Shown here: positions 46,626-58,298 of the stretch, piece by piece
Numbering within the stretch: position 1 is the first letter of the stretch
How the letters are laid out: each line of letters begins with the position of its first letter
Assembly (NCBI GenBank): GCA_036925085.1
Contig: JAUPFP010000033.1
Location: 2,359,404-2,423,403, forward strand
Source: Brachycybe producta
Taxonomy: Eukaryota; Arthropoda; Diplopoda; Playtdesmida; Andrognathidae
Reading direction: 5' to 3'
Length of the DNA: 64,000 nucleotides
Position numbers and translations under genes: made by a program
Notes under the pieces: model-generated
The model's input: only the letters and a program-made list of their open reading frames with translations
What the model was told of the DNA's origin: nothing
Database searches by the model: none

Positions 46626-49600
46626 GTGAGTTTCTCTATTTTTTTTTTTTGCATTAGGAATATATCTCTTGATTGTAGCGAAAGTTTTTAAGGACATTTT
46701 TGACGGCTTTTTCTCTTTAATCTACTTTTAATGGCGGCATTTGATTTATGATAAGGTCAATAAGACTCAATAGGAAAAGAGAGGAAACCCCCTTTCAGTG
46801 TGGTCGTGACGTCACCGATTCCTCACTTGTTGAGCTCGTGCACGTCTCGTGGGGTTGTTTCTTTTTTCTCATTGGTCCAAATTAATTGCCCTTGAAATTG
46901 GTTGGAAAAAAAAAATGTTGGTGCGCGGCTCGAGATTTTGAGTGTTGGAAGTTTGATTAAATTTATTATCTATATTGCAATCAATTTCAAAGGCTAGTTC
47001 AGTAAATTTATGTGCTAGATAAAACAATCGATTGCTGTATCTGGTTTTTTTTTTTAAATGGTAGTTTTTTGAACTTCTGAAAAACTTGACGAAAATCTAA
47101 TAGTTGTGCGGAACTTGTCCCTTGTAGTCTGCAAAAGTGTACACTGTAAATTATGACGTCATTTTTTGTATTGTTTTTTGAGGCCGCTAAAGGAGAATTA
47201 TAGAAATGGCGTCATGGTATTGTTATACATGAGGTAGTTGAAGCAGAGGGTGTAAAATTGAAGCCTATTGAGTTGACGTATGGGTTGAACGAACATGGCC
47301 CCTATTTAGTTACGCAGCTGTACAAATGCCATGTTCGTACACACGTAGTTGAGGTGCAAGATTATGACGTCATGTTTGTTTGGTTTTTTTTTTAGTATTT
47401 TGCGACTATATGGTATTAACCGGTTACTTTATTTTTCGATTCTAAAAGCACCGGTAATTCTATAATTTCACTTGTAGCTCGTACAGGGTGTGTAAAAGTT
47501 ACATTGCCCCAAAGAGGTTTTTAAATTTCAATAGAAAAGCAGGGTTGGAAAAAAAAAATCAAAAAGCATGTTTTTTTATTATTAAAACATGATTTAATCA
47601 ATAATTTTATTTCATGTGATTTAATTAATCACTTCTTTTAATCATTTTGATTTAATTTTGCCAATAGTTACTCTGATAGTTTCAACAAAAATGAAGATGT
47701 TTTCTGAACAGCTGATTTTTAAACTGTTGATTATTCTGTCTTTCAGAAGAGCAAAATGAATGGAAACTAGAAGGGTAACCCCTAACCACTTAATAGTATT
47801 TTCATGTTGATATCATTCAAAGAAGTAATTTTTTTGTTCATTTTCAAACTTACATATAAAAGTTTATTTTGAAAGATATCAACATAAAAATATCCGTAAG
47901 GTGATTGTGCTACCCTTCTAGTTTCTAAAACACATTCAAGTTTCTTTTTATTTTCCTCCTGAAAGACAGAATAATCAGATATCATTAATTTATAAATCAA
48001 GAGTTGAATATAAATGACAATAGGTTATTTTTTGGGGGGTTGGGGGAGGGTGATGGTAGGGATCTAAGTAGTTTTAGGCGCACCCTGTATACTGACGATG
48101 ACGTAATAGTCGCACGTGGCGCAATATAATGGCCATTAAACTTCACTATTGAGATAGAATACAATTGGATTGACTGATAATGACGATGATGCTCGTAAGG
48201 GGGGGGGAGGGGAGGGAAATCTTACAGTGGAGCTCTGTTTAATTATGAAACATATATGTTTAACTTTCGTTTTTTTGTTAAAAAAAATAAAATGTTGACC
48301 CACTCTACCCACTCAAGAATCGAATGTCGTCGTCGTCGCCTTTACGGGGCGGCGCGGGGGTATTCGGGTTAATGTATTTTTTAATGGAACAACATGTGAA
48401 AGTTAAAACTTTCATTGGTTCACGATTGGAAAAAGAGTACGATAAAATGAAAGTGAGAAGGCCGCGCCTCTTTTAAATACAATTAACTCGTTTAGTTTTC
48501 TTTTTTTGTTGTTGTTGTTTGAAAAGTTTTTATAGTTTTGCAATTTTATTCAATTTCACAATAAATTTCTCTTAAAAAAAGAATTTCATTATTTTTTTTC
48601 TTTACAAAATATTTAAGAATTTGAGCAGAAAGTACAAAATGTATTTATTATTTTTTTTTCAACAAAAGAATTTTAGAATTTTTGCAAATTTCTTCATATA
48701 AAAAACTCCGATGAGATTAGGAATTTTTACAAATTTTGATGAGATTCGTAAAAAAAAAATGTCATGATTTTTCAAATACAAAATTAAAAATATTTCTGTA
48801 TCAGGAAATTTTTTTTTGCAGATTTATTAATTTTTATATGTCGATTATATATATATTTTTTTTAAATATAATTTTTCACAATATTTCATAATCTGTAGTA
48901 TCACAGGTGTTATGCAACATTCCTGAATCCTATTTCCCAGCTGTTCCCTTTCGAGCCCCTCATTGGAATGTCCAAGGGCGGACTCCTACGATGACTCGTC
49001 TTCTTCTTTGGCTTGTATCGTTTCGTCCATCCTTTTTTGTTTTTTTGTTTTCATCCTCTCCCTCCTGCTGTTCTCATTTCGACCCTCCCTTTTATCTCAC
49101 TTGTTGATGACGGTACATGATGCGTCATCGAGGGCGTATCTTTTAATCACGGTTAACCTCTAACCGTGCCGCTTTTTTTTTTTTTATCATCTTTTTTTTT
49201 TTTCGAGGGCAAATATAAAATTATGGAGGTTTTCACTAAATTTTGTTCTGAAAAAAAGTTTTAAGAAAATTATTAATATAAACAGAAAGTGTTCATAAAA
49301 ATAAGTACATTCGGGGAAACCTGTTAATACGAAATGGAAGGAACAGAAATATTTTTTTCGTGTTAAAAGAATTTATATGCTAAGAGGGGGGGGGGGGACC
49401 GAAGTGAAAATCTTTTTATCATGTTTAATCGATTTTTTTTCTAACGAACTCTTTGATTTATTGTGCCTTTCCGGTGCAAAATGATGAGAAAATCAAATCT
49501 GTTTTAGAAACTAGAAGGGTAGTTTTAAAGTAGACTATATTTTTTTTAAAAAAATTTTTTGTCTTTTTAAAAAGTTTATTTTGAAAGATATCAACATGAA

Positions 49601-52600
49601 AATACCTTTGTGATTGAGCTACCCTTCTAGTTTCTAAAAAACATTCTAGTTTCTAGTCATTTTACAGAATAATGAAGGAGTTTGAAAATCAGCTGTTCAT
49701 AAACTGTATTAAATGATTTATGCTGCATAAAAATAAAAAAATATGCAAAGTTTTGTGAACAATTTCTATTGAATTTAAAATAATTTTTATAATTAGCATA
49801 AATTTCTAATTAGGGGCTCGGATTTTTATGCAATTATCAAGCAAATGTATCTCAATTTGTGACCCCTAGTGCTTATTGTGAAGAAATCACTACTAATCCA
49901 AAAGGCTTGTTAGAGGCTATATGTCTGGGTTACTATTGGTTAGTGTCAACTAGAGTTCTAGCCTCTAACCAGTGATTTTGATTGATCTAAATGTGATTTG
50001 GCTCTTGGGCCACAGATTGAGAAACATTTTCTTGATATATTTTGCATAAAAATCCTAGCCCTACTAATAACAATATATATGAAAAGATACGGCAAAAAGG
50101 AAAATTGTAAAAAGTATTTTGGAATCTATATTTTATGACAATCATTATTTATTTACAAATATTTTTATTGTCAGGTTTTAAAATAAAACAACTTTTAATT
50201 TAGAATTTAAAAAAAAAAAGGTTTTATAATGGGCAATCAATGCCTACTATATTTATCTTCGTCCTTGGTTATGGTCCGATTGTTAGAGGCTAATATAGTA
50301 GGTCACACATACACGCACAGGTTGGTGATTTAAAAGATACACCCTTTGATGACCACGTGATACGTGTGGACCAATGAAATTAGAGTTGAGTTGTGTTTAG
50401 CGCGGATTTCTGCTACTTTTTCAGTTTTTCTCGGTTCGAAATGTTGATTTATATGTATTTTTTGAATTCCTATCGTCTCTTCTTGTTTTGTGGATAAATT
50501 TACGACGAATTCATTGCAACAAGTTTATTTATTTATTTATAGTTTGAAATATCGTTATAATAATGGAAATTAATAGCAAAGGATTTCGGGCTCCGTATTT
50601 TCTGTTTGCGGATTTTTTCTCTCGAAACGCTTATAAGTGATGCATGCATAATATATTTAATGGTGGTGTTTTTTTTAAATTTTTATATAACATGACAAAA
50701 AAAAATCTGTTTTTATTATTTTGTTTGGATTATTAACAAAAAAAATTCATGAGGAATTTTTCTAGAAAAAAAATTATTAATGGCTGACCTTAAGTATAAA
50801 CAACTTTTAGAAAAAGTTTTAAAAAACCTAGAAAACTTTTAAAACAAAAAGTTTTGTTTTTGTTTGTAACTTTTTTTTTTTTTTTTGGCCGTGAAAAAAC
50901 TTTTAATAAGTTCGTTGTGTTTGTGCGCTCTTGTGTCAGTTTACGACCGCTCGGTTGCCTCTGCAGCTTGCTCCATGCTGAAATGTCTAGAGGACGGTTA
51001 AAATTTTTCAGATCGAGAGGTAAGACAGGTGAAGAGTAGTTAGTTGTAGGAGGTGGTGATGGGAAGGAATTAAGATGGGGGTGGTGGTGTTGTACAGGGT
51101 GAGGAGAAAGTAATCGATAAAAAAAGAAAGGGGAAAGAGGTGAAAGGTTGAGTCCATCAAAGGGGTTTCTTTTGGACGACTATTTTAGAAGGAATTTCTA
51201 GTTTTTATGACGATATATTTTTTTTTAAAAAAAAAGAGGTCGTAAATTGCAGTAAATTCTCATAGGTCTATATATGTAGGTCTATAAAAGTCATGAATAT
51301 TTTGTTAATGTAGCGGAACGTTGTTTAAAAACTAAATAACTTCCGGGCATTTTTTTTGTAAAATGTCTTAAAAGGGAAATTTTTACTTAATTTTGTCTTA
51401 AAAATTTTGTTTAAAAAAAATTTTGGTTTTTTTTTAGTAGCAGGCGCGCTAATCTCTATGCTAAAAGCTAAGACTTTATGGAGAGCTGTTATATAGGTTG
51501 CGCCTTAGACCATTACTCTACTATAGAGTGCGTCGAAAGCGCGAAATAAAGCGACGATCACACTTGTCTATTTTTTTGTGAAAGAAATCAAATATTGCTG
51601 TGAATCCTTGCGGAGTTTCTTGCAAAAAATAAAATGAAGATCAGCGATTTTTGTTTACAGGGTTGCCACGCAACCTGGAAATGTCTGGAAATTTCATTTT
51701 CTGAAATTCCAATACCAGTGATTTAAAAAAAGGCTGAAAATGGAAGAAAATGTTCTCTAAAAGGTATTAAAATGGGCTCGATGTGGGGGGGGGGTCAAAG
51801 ATTCACCAATTTTTAAAATTCGAAGAAAATGCATTTGGGGGGTGGGGGGGGGCCAGAGTTGCCACTTAATCTCTGAAAACTTTGGGTAACCTGGAAAAAG
51901 TCAGGGAGTTTCAGAAATGAAAAATCTGTGTACTGTTTAACTGTATTTTATCGGAGTTGGAGAACCCTGCTTTGAGGGTTCAAGGTGAAGTTTTAAAGTG
52001 ACTATTCTTCTTCTCATTGGGTTTAAAAAGCCTATCTTTAAATAATTTTGATGACAGATTGAAAATAACTAAATTTTAAGACTTTTTTTTTTACCAAAAC
52101 TTGAAAAACAATTGATTAAAAATATCGATTAATTGATTGATTCACTCTTCTAGATTTCTAAAAACACTTTCAATTTCTTCTGAATAGTTTCTTATAAATT
52201 AAATTGTGGGGAGTAATCAGTTTTATTCTATTGTTTTCTTTCATTTGTTTTTTTACAATGGTGGGGATTTGCTTATAAAAAAAATATTATTGCATAAAAT
52301 CGAATTATTTCATTCTGTTTCTCAAATGAAAGACGCTGAAATAGCCAAAAATTAAATGGTTATTGCATCTTGTGTTGTAGTTTTGAAGGATTGCCAACTT
52401 TTATGTTAATGAACAACAGGCAACAAACACACACACAATGCTGAAAAAAAGAGCACGTGGACAAAATTATTATTATTGCTGCTGCTGCAGCTGCTGCTGC
52501 TAGGTGAAAATGAGAAAAGGCGAGAAAAAAATGCTACATTGGCTGTGTGTGTGTGTGATGTCATCATCTCATTGCCATCTTATGTTACAATGACAGGCAA

Positions 52601-55600
52601 TTAGAAATTGGGACAAACAGAAGTTGGCTCCGCCCTTTTTATGACGACCGCCAACTTCTAATTGGTTTGTTGTGTAGTTCGACATTGAAAAGGGTGGAGT
52701 ATGTGACGTCAGACTACATAACCAACGAATTAGAAGTTGCCAGTCGTCATAAAAAGGGCGGAGCCAACTTGTTTGTCCCGATTTCTAATTGCCTGTTTAA
52801 AAAAAACACGAGGTTCTCTATGAAGGTTAGGTAGGCTATATAGTGGCCATGTTCGTTTGGTCACGTGACAGCTGATTACATTGGGGGGGGGGGGGACTTA
52901 TATTATTGGTTGCGTTCAGTTCCTAAGCGTTTTTGAAAACGCTCGAGCAAATTTTATGCACGTATATATAGCATCTAAATGCCTTATCAAACCCGTTTGC
53001 AAATGGAACCGCTTGATGCCCACGTCGAGCGCATCGAGCGAATATGTAATGGGGGGAAAATCACAGGCATCTGTAGACAGCTTCCGAATTTCTTTGGCTC
53101 CGCCCATTTATGAGCGTCAGACCAAATATCAACCAATTAGAAATAAAAAGGGCGGGGCATGTTACATCAGACTCAGTGGCAAACCAATTAGAAATTGATG
53201 ACGCTCATAAAAGGGGCGGAACGAAAGAAATTCTGAAGCTGTCTACAGATTGCCTGTGGAAAAATCCTTGTACTTTTTTTGCGCGTTACTTTACATACAT
53301 TCTAATGTAAGCAGCTATCACGTGACCAAACTATAACATGGTCGTCTTACCGAGTTCACCTTGTTTTTGCACCATATTAGTTTGAACTTATCTTGCTTTT
53401 TAACCGAGATATGAACATAGGGGTAGTTCAATTAAGAGCTCTCGGTTCAGACTCTCAGAGCAATCCATGCCATAGCTGAGTGTGGCCAATAGATGTCGCC
53501 ACATCAACTTACAGCTACATTATTTAATTACACCACAAGTAAATGAACATACAAATTAGTGGATGACCTTGTTAAAAAGATTCAAGGTTCTCTGAATAAA
53601 GAGAAAAAGATGAGAGATTCTTACTGCAACTGATCTGCCATCGACATTTTTTCTATAAAAATGGAGTTGAGATACCTCTATGTCTGTTTAGTTTGGAACG
53701 AGATATTTCCGGTTTATTTGGCTTGTGTTTATTATTATTATTATTAAAGGCTCTATTTCATTATTCATAAGAATCATAGCACGTGACCTAATTACATAAT
53801 TGGCGTTAATTAAAAAGTTGCCACTATTAAAAAAATTCATTTTTTATTGTCTTTCGTCATTGGTTTATTTTTGTCACTTCATTAAATAGAGAGGAAGGCG
53901 GAGTCTTAATTTTTTATTTTATTTTTTAAAAAAAAAGAAGGCGGAGCTTATTTGTAATTGGCAGCTTTTATATTATGTATTAATCGAGTTTCACTTTTGA
54001 TTCCAACATCCGGGAATGCTGCTGCTGCTGCGACAATTTTCTTTTCAGTTTATTGTTTCAGTAATATAATGATATTAAATATTTAAGAATGGTTGTGACC
54101 TTCATTTATTTCTTATAACTTACAATAGAACGCAGTAATAAACAAGAAAAAGAAAAATCACAACTTATAAAAAGGGGTGTGGCTTAATGCTGTGACGTCA
54201 CCGGTGTATTTAATTGAAACATCGGACGATTGCCGTAATGATGACGTCACTGTGAGATCTTAGAGCCTAAAGAAAATTTCATTCTATCTTTTAGTTTTTA
54301 AAGTTTTTTCAGGCTAAAATTTTGGCTAATTTTTCAGGTTGAAAAATATAATGAAATTTATTAATTAAATGAAATTGCTGCCTTGGAATAAAGTGGCCTC
54401 ACCGTAAGATATATAGCTTGTGACGTCAGAGGGGGTTGGTAAAAAAATGTGGCTCGTTTTCATTTAGAATAAGAAGAATGAGAACAAAATAATGTTTCAA
54501 CTTAAATAGGGTTCTTGCATTGCTTTGTTTTCTTATTACTCCTTTTATATAACAGATAAGATGACCACAAGCTTAAAATTTTTTTTCTCAATCTCTCTGA
54601 CGTCACAAGTTTCATCTTACAGTGCGACGACTATAAATGCATTTCTACAGGCATTTAGAAATCGGGACGAACACTTTTTATGACGACCGGCAACTTCTAA
54701 TTGGTTGGTTATGTAGTCTGACGTCACATGCTCCGCCCTTTTCAACGTCGACCCACACAACAAACCAATTAGAAGTTGCCGGTCGTCATAAAAAGGGCGG
54801 AGCCAACTTGTGTTCGTCCCGTCTTCAAAATGCCTGTTGCATTTCTCCATTGCATTATTATAGGTTATATTTTGTCTTTCAGACGCGAAGTGAAGAGAAA
54901 CTTGAATGTGTTTTAGAAACTAGAATGGTAGCTCAAAATATCTTTCAAAATAAACTTAAATGTTTGAAAATGACCCACTTTAAGCAGACGATCTTTTGAA
55001 AAAGATATCAATGTTCATGAAAATACTCTCTTTAAGTGATTGAGCACTACTACCCCTTCTAGTTTCTAAAACACTTTCTAGTTTCTCTTTATTTTCCCCC
55101 TTCAGAATGTCATAATAATCATAATAGCACAAAAATCAGCTGCTGTTCATAAACCCCATCATTGAAGAAATATGTCATTTCAGATTTCAGGATTCTGTTG
55201 ATATTTATACATAAATTTCTTTTAATTTCGAACGAAATCTTGAAATTCCTCGAGAATTTCATACATTTTTCATGTTTTTGATGAGAAGAACGCTTGTTGA
55301 AGTGACTGTCGTGCGACGGCAGCAGCGGATTCCCAATTATGTTAAATCACGGCCTAAATGCAATAATTAATGAAGGTGGTGGTGGTGGCACATTATAAAT
55401 ATTAATTAATGTTGATTAATTATTCAGGTAAATGTGTCACTTTTTTAGTCCTCTCCTCTTGTTGAAACTAAATTTTGATGAATTTATTATGACAATTAGG
55501 CCTACTGGGGCGGGGGGGGGGAGTGGATGGAAAGCTCTTAATTTAGGAGATTTTTTTTTATAAGTACCCATTGCAAAATATGCAAATAAGAGAAAACTAA

Positions 55601-56166
55601 TGCCAGGATAGAATCTGCGTTTCAGAAGCAAAATTAAAAGAAACTAGAAGGGTAATTTTCGTGTTGATATAATTCAAAAATTAAAAAAAGCATCGTCTGC
55701 TTAAAGTTGAGTCATTTTTAAACTAGTGGAAAGCTTATTTTGAAAGATGAAAACATGAAAATACTCGAGCAACCCTTGGAGCCTGTACACAGAGGCTTGA
55801 AGTAAACCAAAACTAAGTAGTAAACCCAGCCATTTTTTTTTCCCAGTGAATTTCATCATCTCTAGGGTTGAAGCTGAGTCATTTCTAATGATTGCATTTG
55901 TGATTATAATAAGTGTGTTTCTGTGTTCTCTTCTTCTTGTTGTTGTGTTCGTTGACTCGTTATTTTCTCTTTCCGAAATTATTTTAATAGTAGTGATGAG
56001 GTTCCCTTTTATATTATGTTGGTGTATATGTATTCTATTTAAAATGCAACATGTTATAAATCCTATAATATTACGGGCTTATATCCAGTGTGCTTGTTTA
56101 GAAGGCCAATGGAACCTGCTGCTGTTGGTGCAACACCGGAAAGATGATCCAATTGTGATGTGTTTT

Positions 56167-56218
<52 letters not shown>

Positions 56219-58298
56219 GAGTGCTTATATTTTGAAGCTGGTTTCCTGTCTTTGTTAATTCCTTGACCGGTCAGTCTCCTCCACATTTTAGTGGGGAGGG
56301 GGGTCAACGACGGCAACATTGACGGAAAGACAGACAAATAAACCCGAGAGAGAGGAATACGTGGGGGGGGGACTCAACATTTGAGATAGATTGACTAAGA
56401 GAGATAGAATTAGATAGACAGAATAAGAGAGAGACTGAATGAGAGACAGACAGAATAAGAGAGAGACTGAATGAGAGACAGACAGACAGAATAAGGGAGA
56501 GACTGAATGAGATAGAGGAAAACAGAATAAGGGAGAGAGAGACAGAATAAGGGGGAGAGAGAGACTGAATGAGAGAGCGAGAGTGAATAAGAGAGACAGA
56601 TAATGGGAAGAATCACACATGCTGAAAAACCAGCAGAAATTAGAAATAACTATAAAATCAGAATATTTCTAAGGTCTTTCGTACTGAAAGATATATGGCG
56701 CTTCTGCTAAGTGCCTTACAAAGTGAAATTCATGAGGGGGGTTCTTCACTAAGAGAGTGAGATGGAAAATAGGCACAGGTTGTTGTGTAATTCCCCAGTT
56801 TTTGAAGCGTGTCTCCGGCCACCGCCTCCTCCTCCTCTAACTAGTTCCTCCGCACTTTCAATTTCTTGCCTTTGCTCCAATTTATATTTTACCACAATAT
56901 TTTCTCATTCACATTGTACAGTCAATTTTTATCTCTTCTTCACTCTTTTTAAAATTCGATTTTTTTTCTGTTCATTTATCCAACGGCAATTTGTATAGAA
57001 ACGCAATTTGAATTGAAGATCGATACAATAACAATGACCGTTGCCTAGTCAACACAAACTGAATTTTCGTCAGTTTTTTTTTCTTCCTCCTTCTCCTCCT
57101 CTTCATCGAAAAATCTTTCCTTCTTCCTCATGAAATTCTCGTTGAGATAAAAAAAAATGTGAATAGATTTTTTATATTTTCCTTAAGAGAGTTGTGGTTG
57201 TGTGTGTGAAATCTCTAGTTAAAAACAGGCAACAAAACGACGAATTCGGTCAAACGTTCATCTTTTTCCTCTTAACTTCTTCTGGCTGAAATGGTCATTG
57301 AGTTCACTGGTGAGTTACAAATTGTAGCCCTCCGAATGAGTTTTGACCTCTCCATCCACATTGGGAAGTCTTAAGGACTTGGAATGTCCAAGATGCTCGA
57401 TCTGTGTTGATTTTTGTGTCTATAAACGGCGACTTTTAGTGGTCAAGATAGATGCGTGTGGTTGAAAGAGGCTTACGCATTTTTTTACGCAATGTTTTTC
57501 GTGAAAAACGTTTGCTTGAAAAACATAAAATTTTCTCAAAACCGCTTGTGGGATGAGAAGACCGCCTATAGAACATAATAGCCGCTGCAGTGCATAGCGC
57601 CATCTGGAGGGATGAAAATAAAATAAATATATCTATTCAGCCACTTTAAATGTTTGCCACAATTCTCCTAGTTTCTAAAACAAATTAAGGGTTTTCTTTA
57701 TTTTTCACGTGAAAGAAGGGATAATCAAGAGTTCGAGAGCTGAAACTGAATCTTAAATTAAATTCTTTTATTTATCGAATGAAAAATAGCGAAATAGAAT
57801 TAGAATTAGTTTCAGAAACCGAAAAAATTAATTTGAAGTTTTATTTATTGTTTTTCTAGCCAAAAAGACATCGAACGGAACGTTACGATGCGGTTCATTC
57901 AGTTCGTCGTCTGCGGTTAGAACGCTACCTAGCGAGCGAAAGAGTAAGTTCTCTGCTCTGGGACGTCTTTTTAAACCGTGGAAATGGAAGAGGAAAAAGA
58001 AAAGCGACAAATTCGAACAGACTTCCAAAGGTAAATGTAGAATAACGAACGTCGAATGAAAAAACCCAACGATATTAATACGAGATTTTTTTTTTTTTAC
58101 GTTTAGTTCTCGAAAGGAAGATCTCGGTTCGTGCGAACAGAGAGGAACTGATACAGAAAGGAATCCTTTTAAACGATGTTTCGTCCAATTCCAATTTGAT
58201 CGTCGTTGGAACGATTGGTAACGCAACATCGACGACAACGGCAACATTGACGCCGTCGTCGCAACAACCACCGATTTCGGACGGTGTTGGTCAAACAG
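46337..58298 (+). CDS. PHACTR: Phosphatase and actin regulator (PHACTR) gene, 5' part
   Basis: Two downstream exons are firm. 57860-58030 encodes [20 protein letters not shown], the conserved basic segment found before the first RPEL repeat. 58107-58298 encodes [20 protein letters not shown], the N-terminal RPEL-type actin-binding motif. The family binds G-actin through RPEL repeats, and its basic tract acts as an actin-masked nuclear localisation signal; the C-terminal RPELs and PP1-binding end must lie past the window. The last visible donor is CAG|GTGGGT at 58299, phase 1. Candidate first exons at 46337-46625, 50983-51019 and 57291-57309 all end in phase 1 with G and can complete the Ala codon at 57860; they are listed separately. 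The PHACTR call is strong; promoter use is inference. Confidence 0.85.
46626..47478. other. PHACTR intron DNA
   Basis: TGACGTCA octamers near 46807, 47155 and 47365; the last two each sit in ATTATGACGTCAT. No exon is recognised. Confidence 0.45.
47479..48095. mobile_element. mariner-like element carrying a family C insert
   Basis: Ends TACAGGGTGTGTAAAAG and GCGCACCCTGTA with TA borders. A family C palindrome occupies about 47690-48005 (TGATTATTCTGTCTTTCAG mirrored by CTGAAAGACAGAATAATCA). The nesting is inferred from the ends. Confidence 0.6.
48280..49170. other. GC-richer islands in the PHACTR intron
   Basis: Two patches stand out from the AT-rich intron. One at about 48310-48490 (GTCGTCGTCGTCGCC, GGGGCGGCGCGGGGG, GGCCGCGCCTC then TTTAAATA) looks promoter-like. 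The other at about 48930-49170 has ordered codon-like composition but no convincing splice-bounded frame. I could not assign either. Confidence 0.35.
49440..49715. repeat. Family C palindromic element
   Basis: TTTTAGAAACTAGAAGGGTA at about 49501 is mirrored by TACCCTTCTAGTTTCTAAA at about 49620, with the inner AAGTTTATTTTGAAAGATAT arm. A poly-G run lies just before the element near 49386. Confidence 0.78.
49815..50070. repeat. Family F repeat
   Basis: The ends GGGCTCGGATTTTTATGCA and TTTTGCATAAAAATCC are inverted. Inner GTTAGAGGCTATATGTCTGG and TTCTAGCCTCTAACCAGTG. The most symmetrical copy of this family. Confidence 0.75.
50071..50982. other. PHACTR intron or alternative promoter flank
   Basis: A CCAAT-type GACCAATGA lies near 50370. 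Long T-runs follow. The last 100 bp are GC-richer and read as 5' UTR of the candidate exon at 50983. Confidence 0.4.
50983..51019 (+). CDS. PHACTR: Candidate PHACTR first exon 2
   Basis: ATG then [11 protein letters not shown], a short basic peptide, ending at GAGAG|GTAAGA in phase 1. Splicing to 57860 gives RSR-A-KKTSNG with no frameshift. The consensus donor, the basic content and the GC rise support it. The exon is too short to be certain. Confidence 0.5.
51020..51959. other. PHACTR intron DNA
   Basis: Purine-rich stretch 51020-51130. At 51660-51930 are two GTTGCCAC...AACCTGGAAA motifs (51663 and 51858) of the type found at ends of known non-autonomous DNA transposons, separated by G-runs. 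No exon is recognised. Confidence 0.45.
51960..52195. repeat. Family C element, decayed
   Basis: Right arm ATTCACTCTTCTAGATTTC and CACTTTCAATTTCTTCTG. The left arm is largely lost. Confidence 0.55.
52478..52501. repeat. Trinucleotide (GCT)n with a GCAG break
   Basis: Eight GCT-type triplets with one interruption. Other short CTG-type tracts lie near 54020 and 61637. Confidence 0.85.
52593..52796. mobile_element. 9-bp-TSD hairpin MITE, family A copy 6
   Basis: Ends ACAGGCAATTAG and CTAATTGCCTGT with well-matched arms. The flanking 9-mers (GTTACAATG and TTAAAAAAA) do not match, so this copy may be rearranged at one side or old. Confidence 0.93.
53063..53257. mobile_element. 9-bp-TSD hairpin MITE, family B copy 2
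   Basis: Ends ACAGGCATCTGTAGACAGC and GCTGTCTACAGATTGCCTGT. Flanking 9-mers GGGAAAATC and GGAAAAATC agree at 8/9. Arms GGCTCCGCCC and GGGGCGGAAC. The same family as the copy at 18776-18968. Confidence 0.93.
53414..53683. mobile_element. Family P MITE, copy 3
   Basis: Ends ACATAGGGGTAGTTCAATT and AGTTGAGATACCTCTATGT. Shares GTGTGGCCAATAGATGTCG and TTCAAGGTTCTCTGAATAAA with the other copies. Confidence 0.8.
53684..54397. other. PHACTR intron DNA
   Basis: Two TGACGTCA octamers (near 54194 and 54240) and two GAAGGCGGAG motifs (53894, 53938). No exon seen. Confidence 0.45.
54398..54628. mobile_element. Foldback element with CRE-bearing arms, copy 2
   Basis: The left CACCGTAAGAT, GCTTGTGACGTCAGAG is mirrored by CTCTGACGTCACAAGTTTC and ATCTTACAGTG. 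Related to 20733-20978. Directly followed by a family A copy. Confidence 0.75.
54647..54837. mobile_element. 9-bp-TSD hairpin MITE, family A copy 7
   Basis: Ends ACAGGCATTTAG and CAAAATGCCTGT. Perfect 9-bp target duplication TGCATTTCT at 54638-54646 and 54838-54846. The left arm has lost about 15 bp compared with other copies. Confidence 0.96.
54860..55165. repeat. Family C palindromic element
   Basis: GTTTTAGAAACTAGAATGGT near 54910 is mirrored by ACCCCTTCTAGTTTCTAAAA near 55056. The outer right arm ends AAATCAGCTGCTGTTCATAA. Confidence 0.78.
55605..55790. repeat. Family C element, partial
   Basis: GAAACTAGAAGGGTAATTTT, GTTGATATAATTC, then inverse AAAGCTTATTTTGAAAGATG. The outer arms are truncated. 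Confidence 0.65.
55791..56160. other. PHACTR intron DNA with a hydrophobic open frame
   Basis: A 129-codon frame (55846-56235) is low-complexity and runs into the TC repeat. I see no family, splice context or support, so it is not called a gene. Confidence 0.5.
56170..56217. repeat. (TC)n microsatellite
   Basis: 24 uninterrupted TC units. A polypyrimidine/polypurine tract of this kind can form triplex DNA. Confidence 0.97.
56395..56602. repeat. GAGA-rich minisatellite
   Basis: Units such as AGAGAGACTGAATGAGAGAC and AGACAGAATAAG are repeated seven or more times with variation. Open frames across it on the minus strand are artefacts of the repeat. Confidence 0.93.
56606..56750 (-). mobile_element. 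Family Q MITE, copy 3
   Basis: GGAAGAATCACACATGCTG at the left and ATGGCGCTTCTGC, GTGAAATTCATG toward the right, inverted relative to the copy at 33621-33797. The right terminus is worn. Confidence 0.7.
57291..57309 (+). CDS. PHACTR: Candidate PHACTR first exon 3 (very short)
   Basis: ATG GTC ATT GAG TTC ACT G followed by the full consensus donor GTGAGT, phase 1. Splicing across 550 bp to 57860 gives MVIEFT-A-KKTSNG. The 300 bp upstream are GC-richer and include GTTGCCTAGTCAAC (57040-57053), loosely like an RFX X-box. Only the phase, donor and position support it. Confidence 0.4.
57470..57760. mobile_element. Family D right half joined to a family C right arm
   Basis: GTGAAAAACGTTTGCTTGAA, then GCCGCTGCAGTG, GCGCCATCTGGAGGGA and TATCTATTCAGCCAC (end near 57647), followed at once by ATTCTCCTAGTTTCTAAAAC and ATAATCAAGAGTTCGAG of family C. 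The same D-then-C order occurs in the nest at 18600-19460. Confidence 0.7.

Noticed and set aside
54617-54999. Frames through hairpin MITEs
   Set aside because: The same peptides recur at every family A copy on both strands, so they are by-products of the repeat.
55846-56235. 129-codon hydrophobic frame
   Set aside because: Low-complexity, partly made of the TC repeat, no homology that I recognise.
56395-56602. Possible CRISPR-like array
   Set aside because: Units are contiguous and variable with no spacers, and the genome is eukaryotic; it is a minisatellite.
56288-56620. Ser/Leu-rich open frames on the minus strand
   Set aside because: They are translations of the GAGA minisatellite, present in several frames, without splice or start context.
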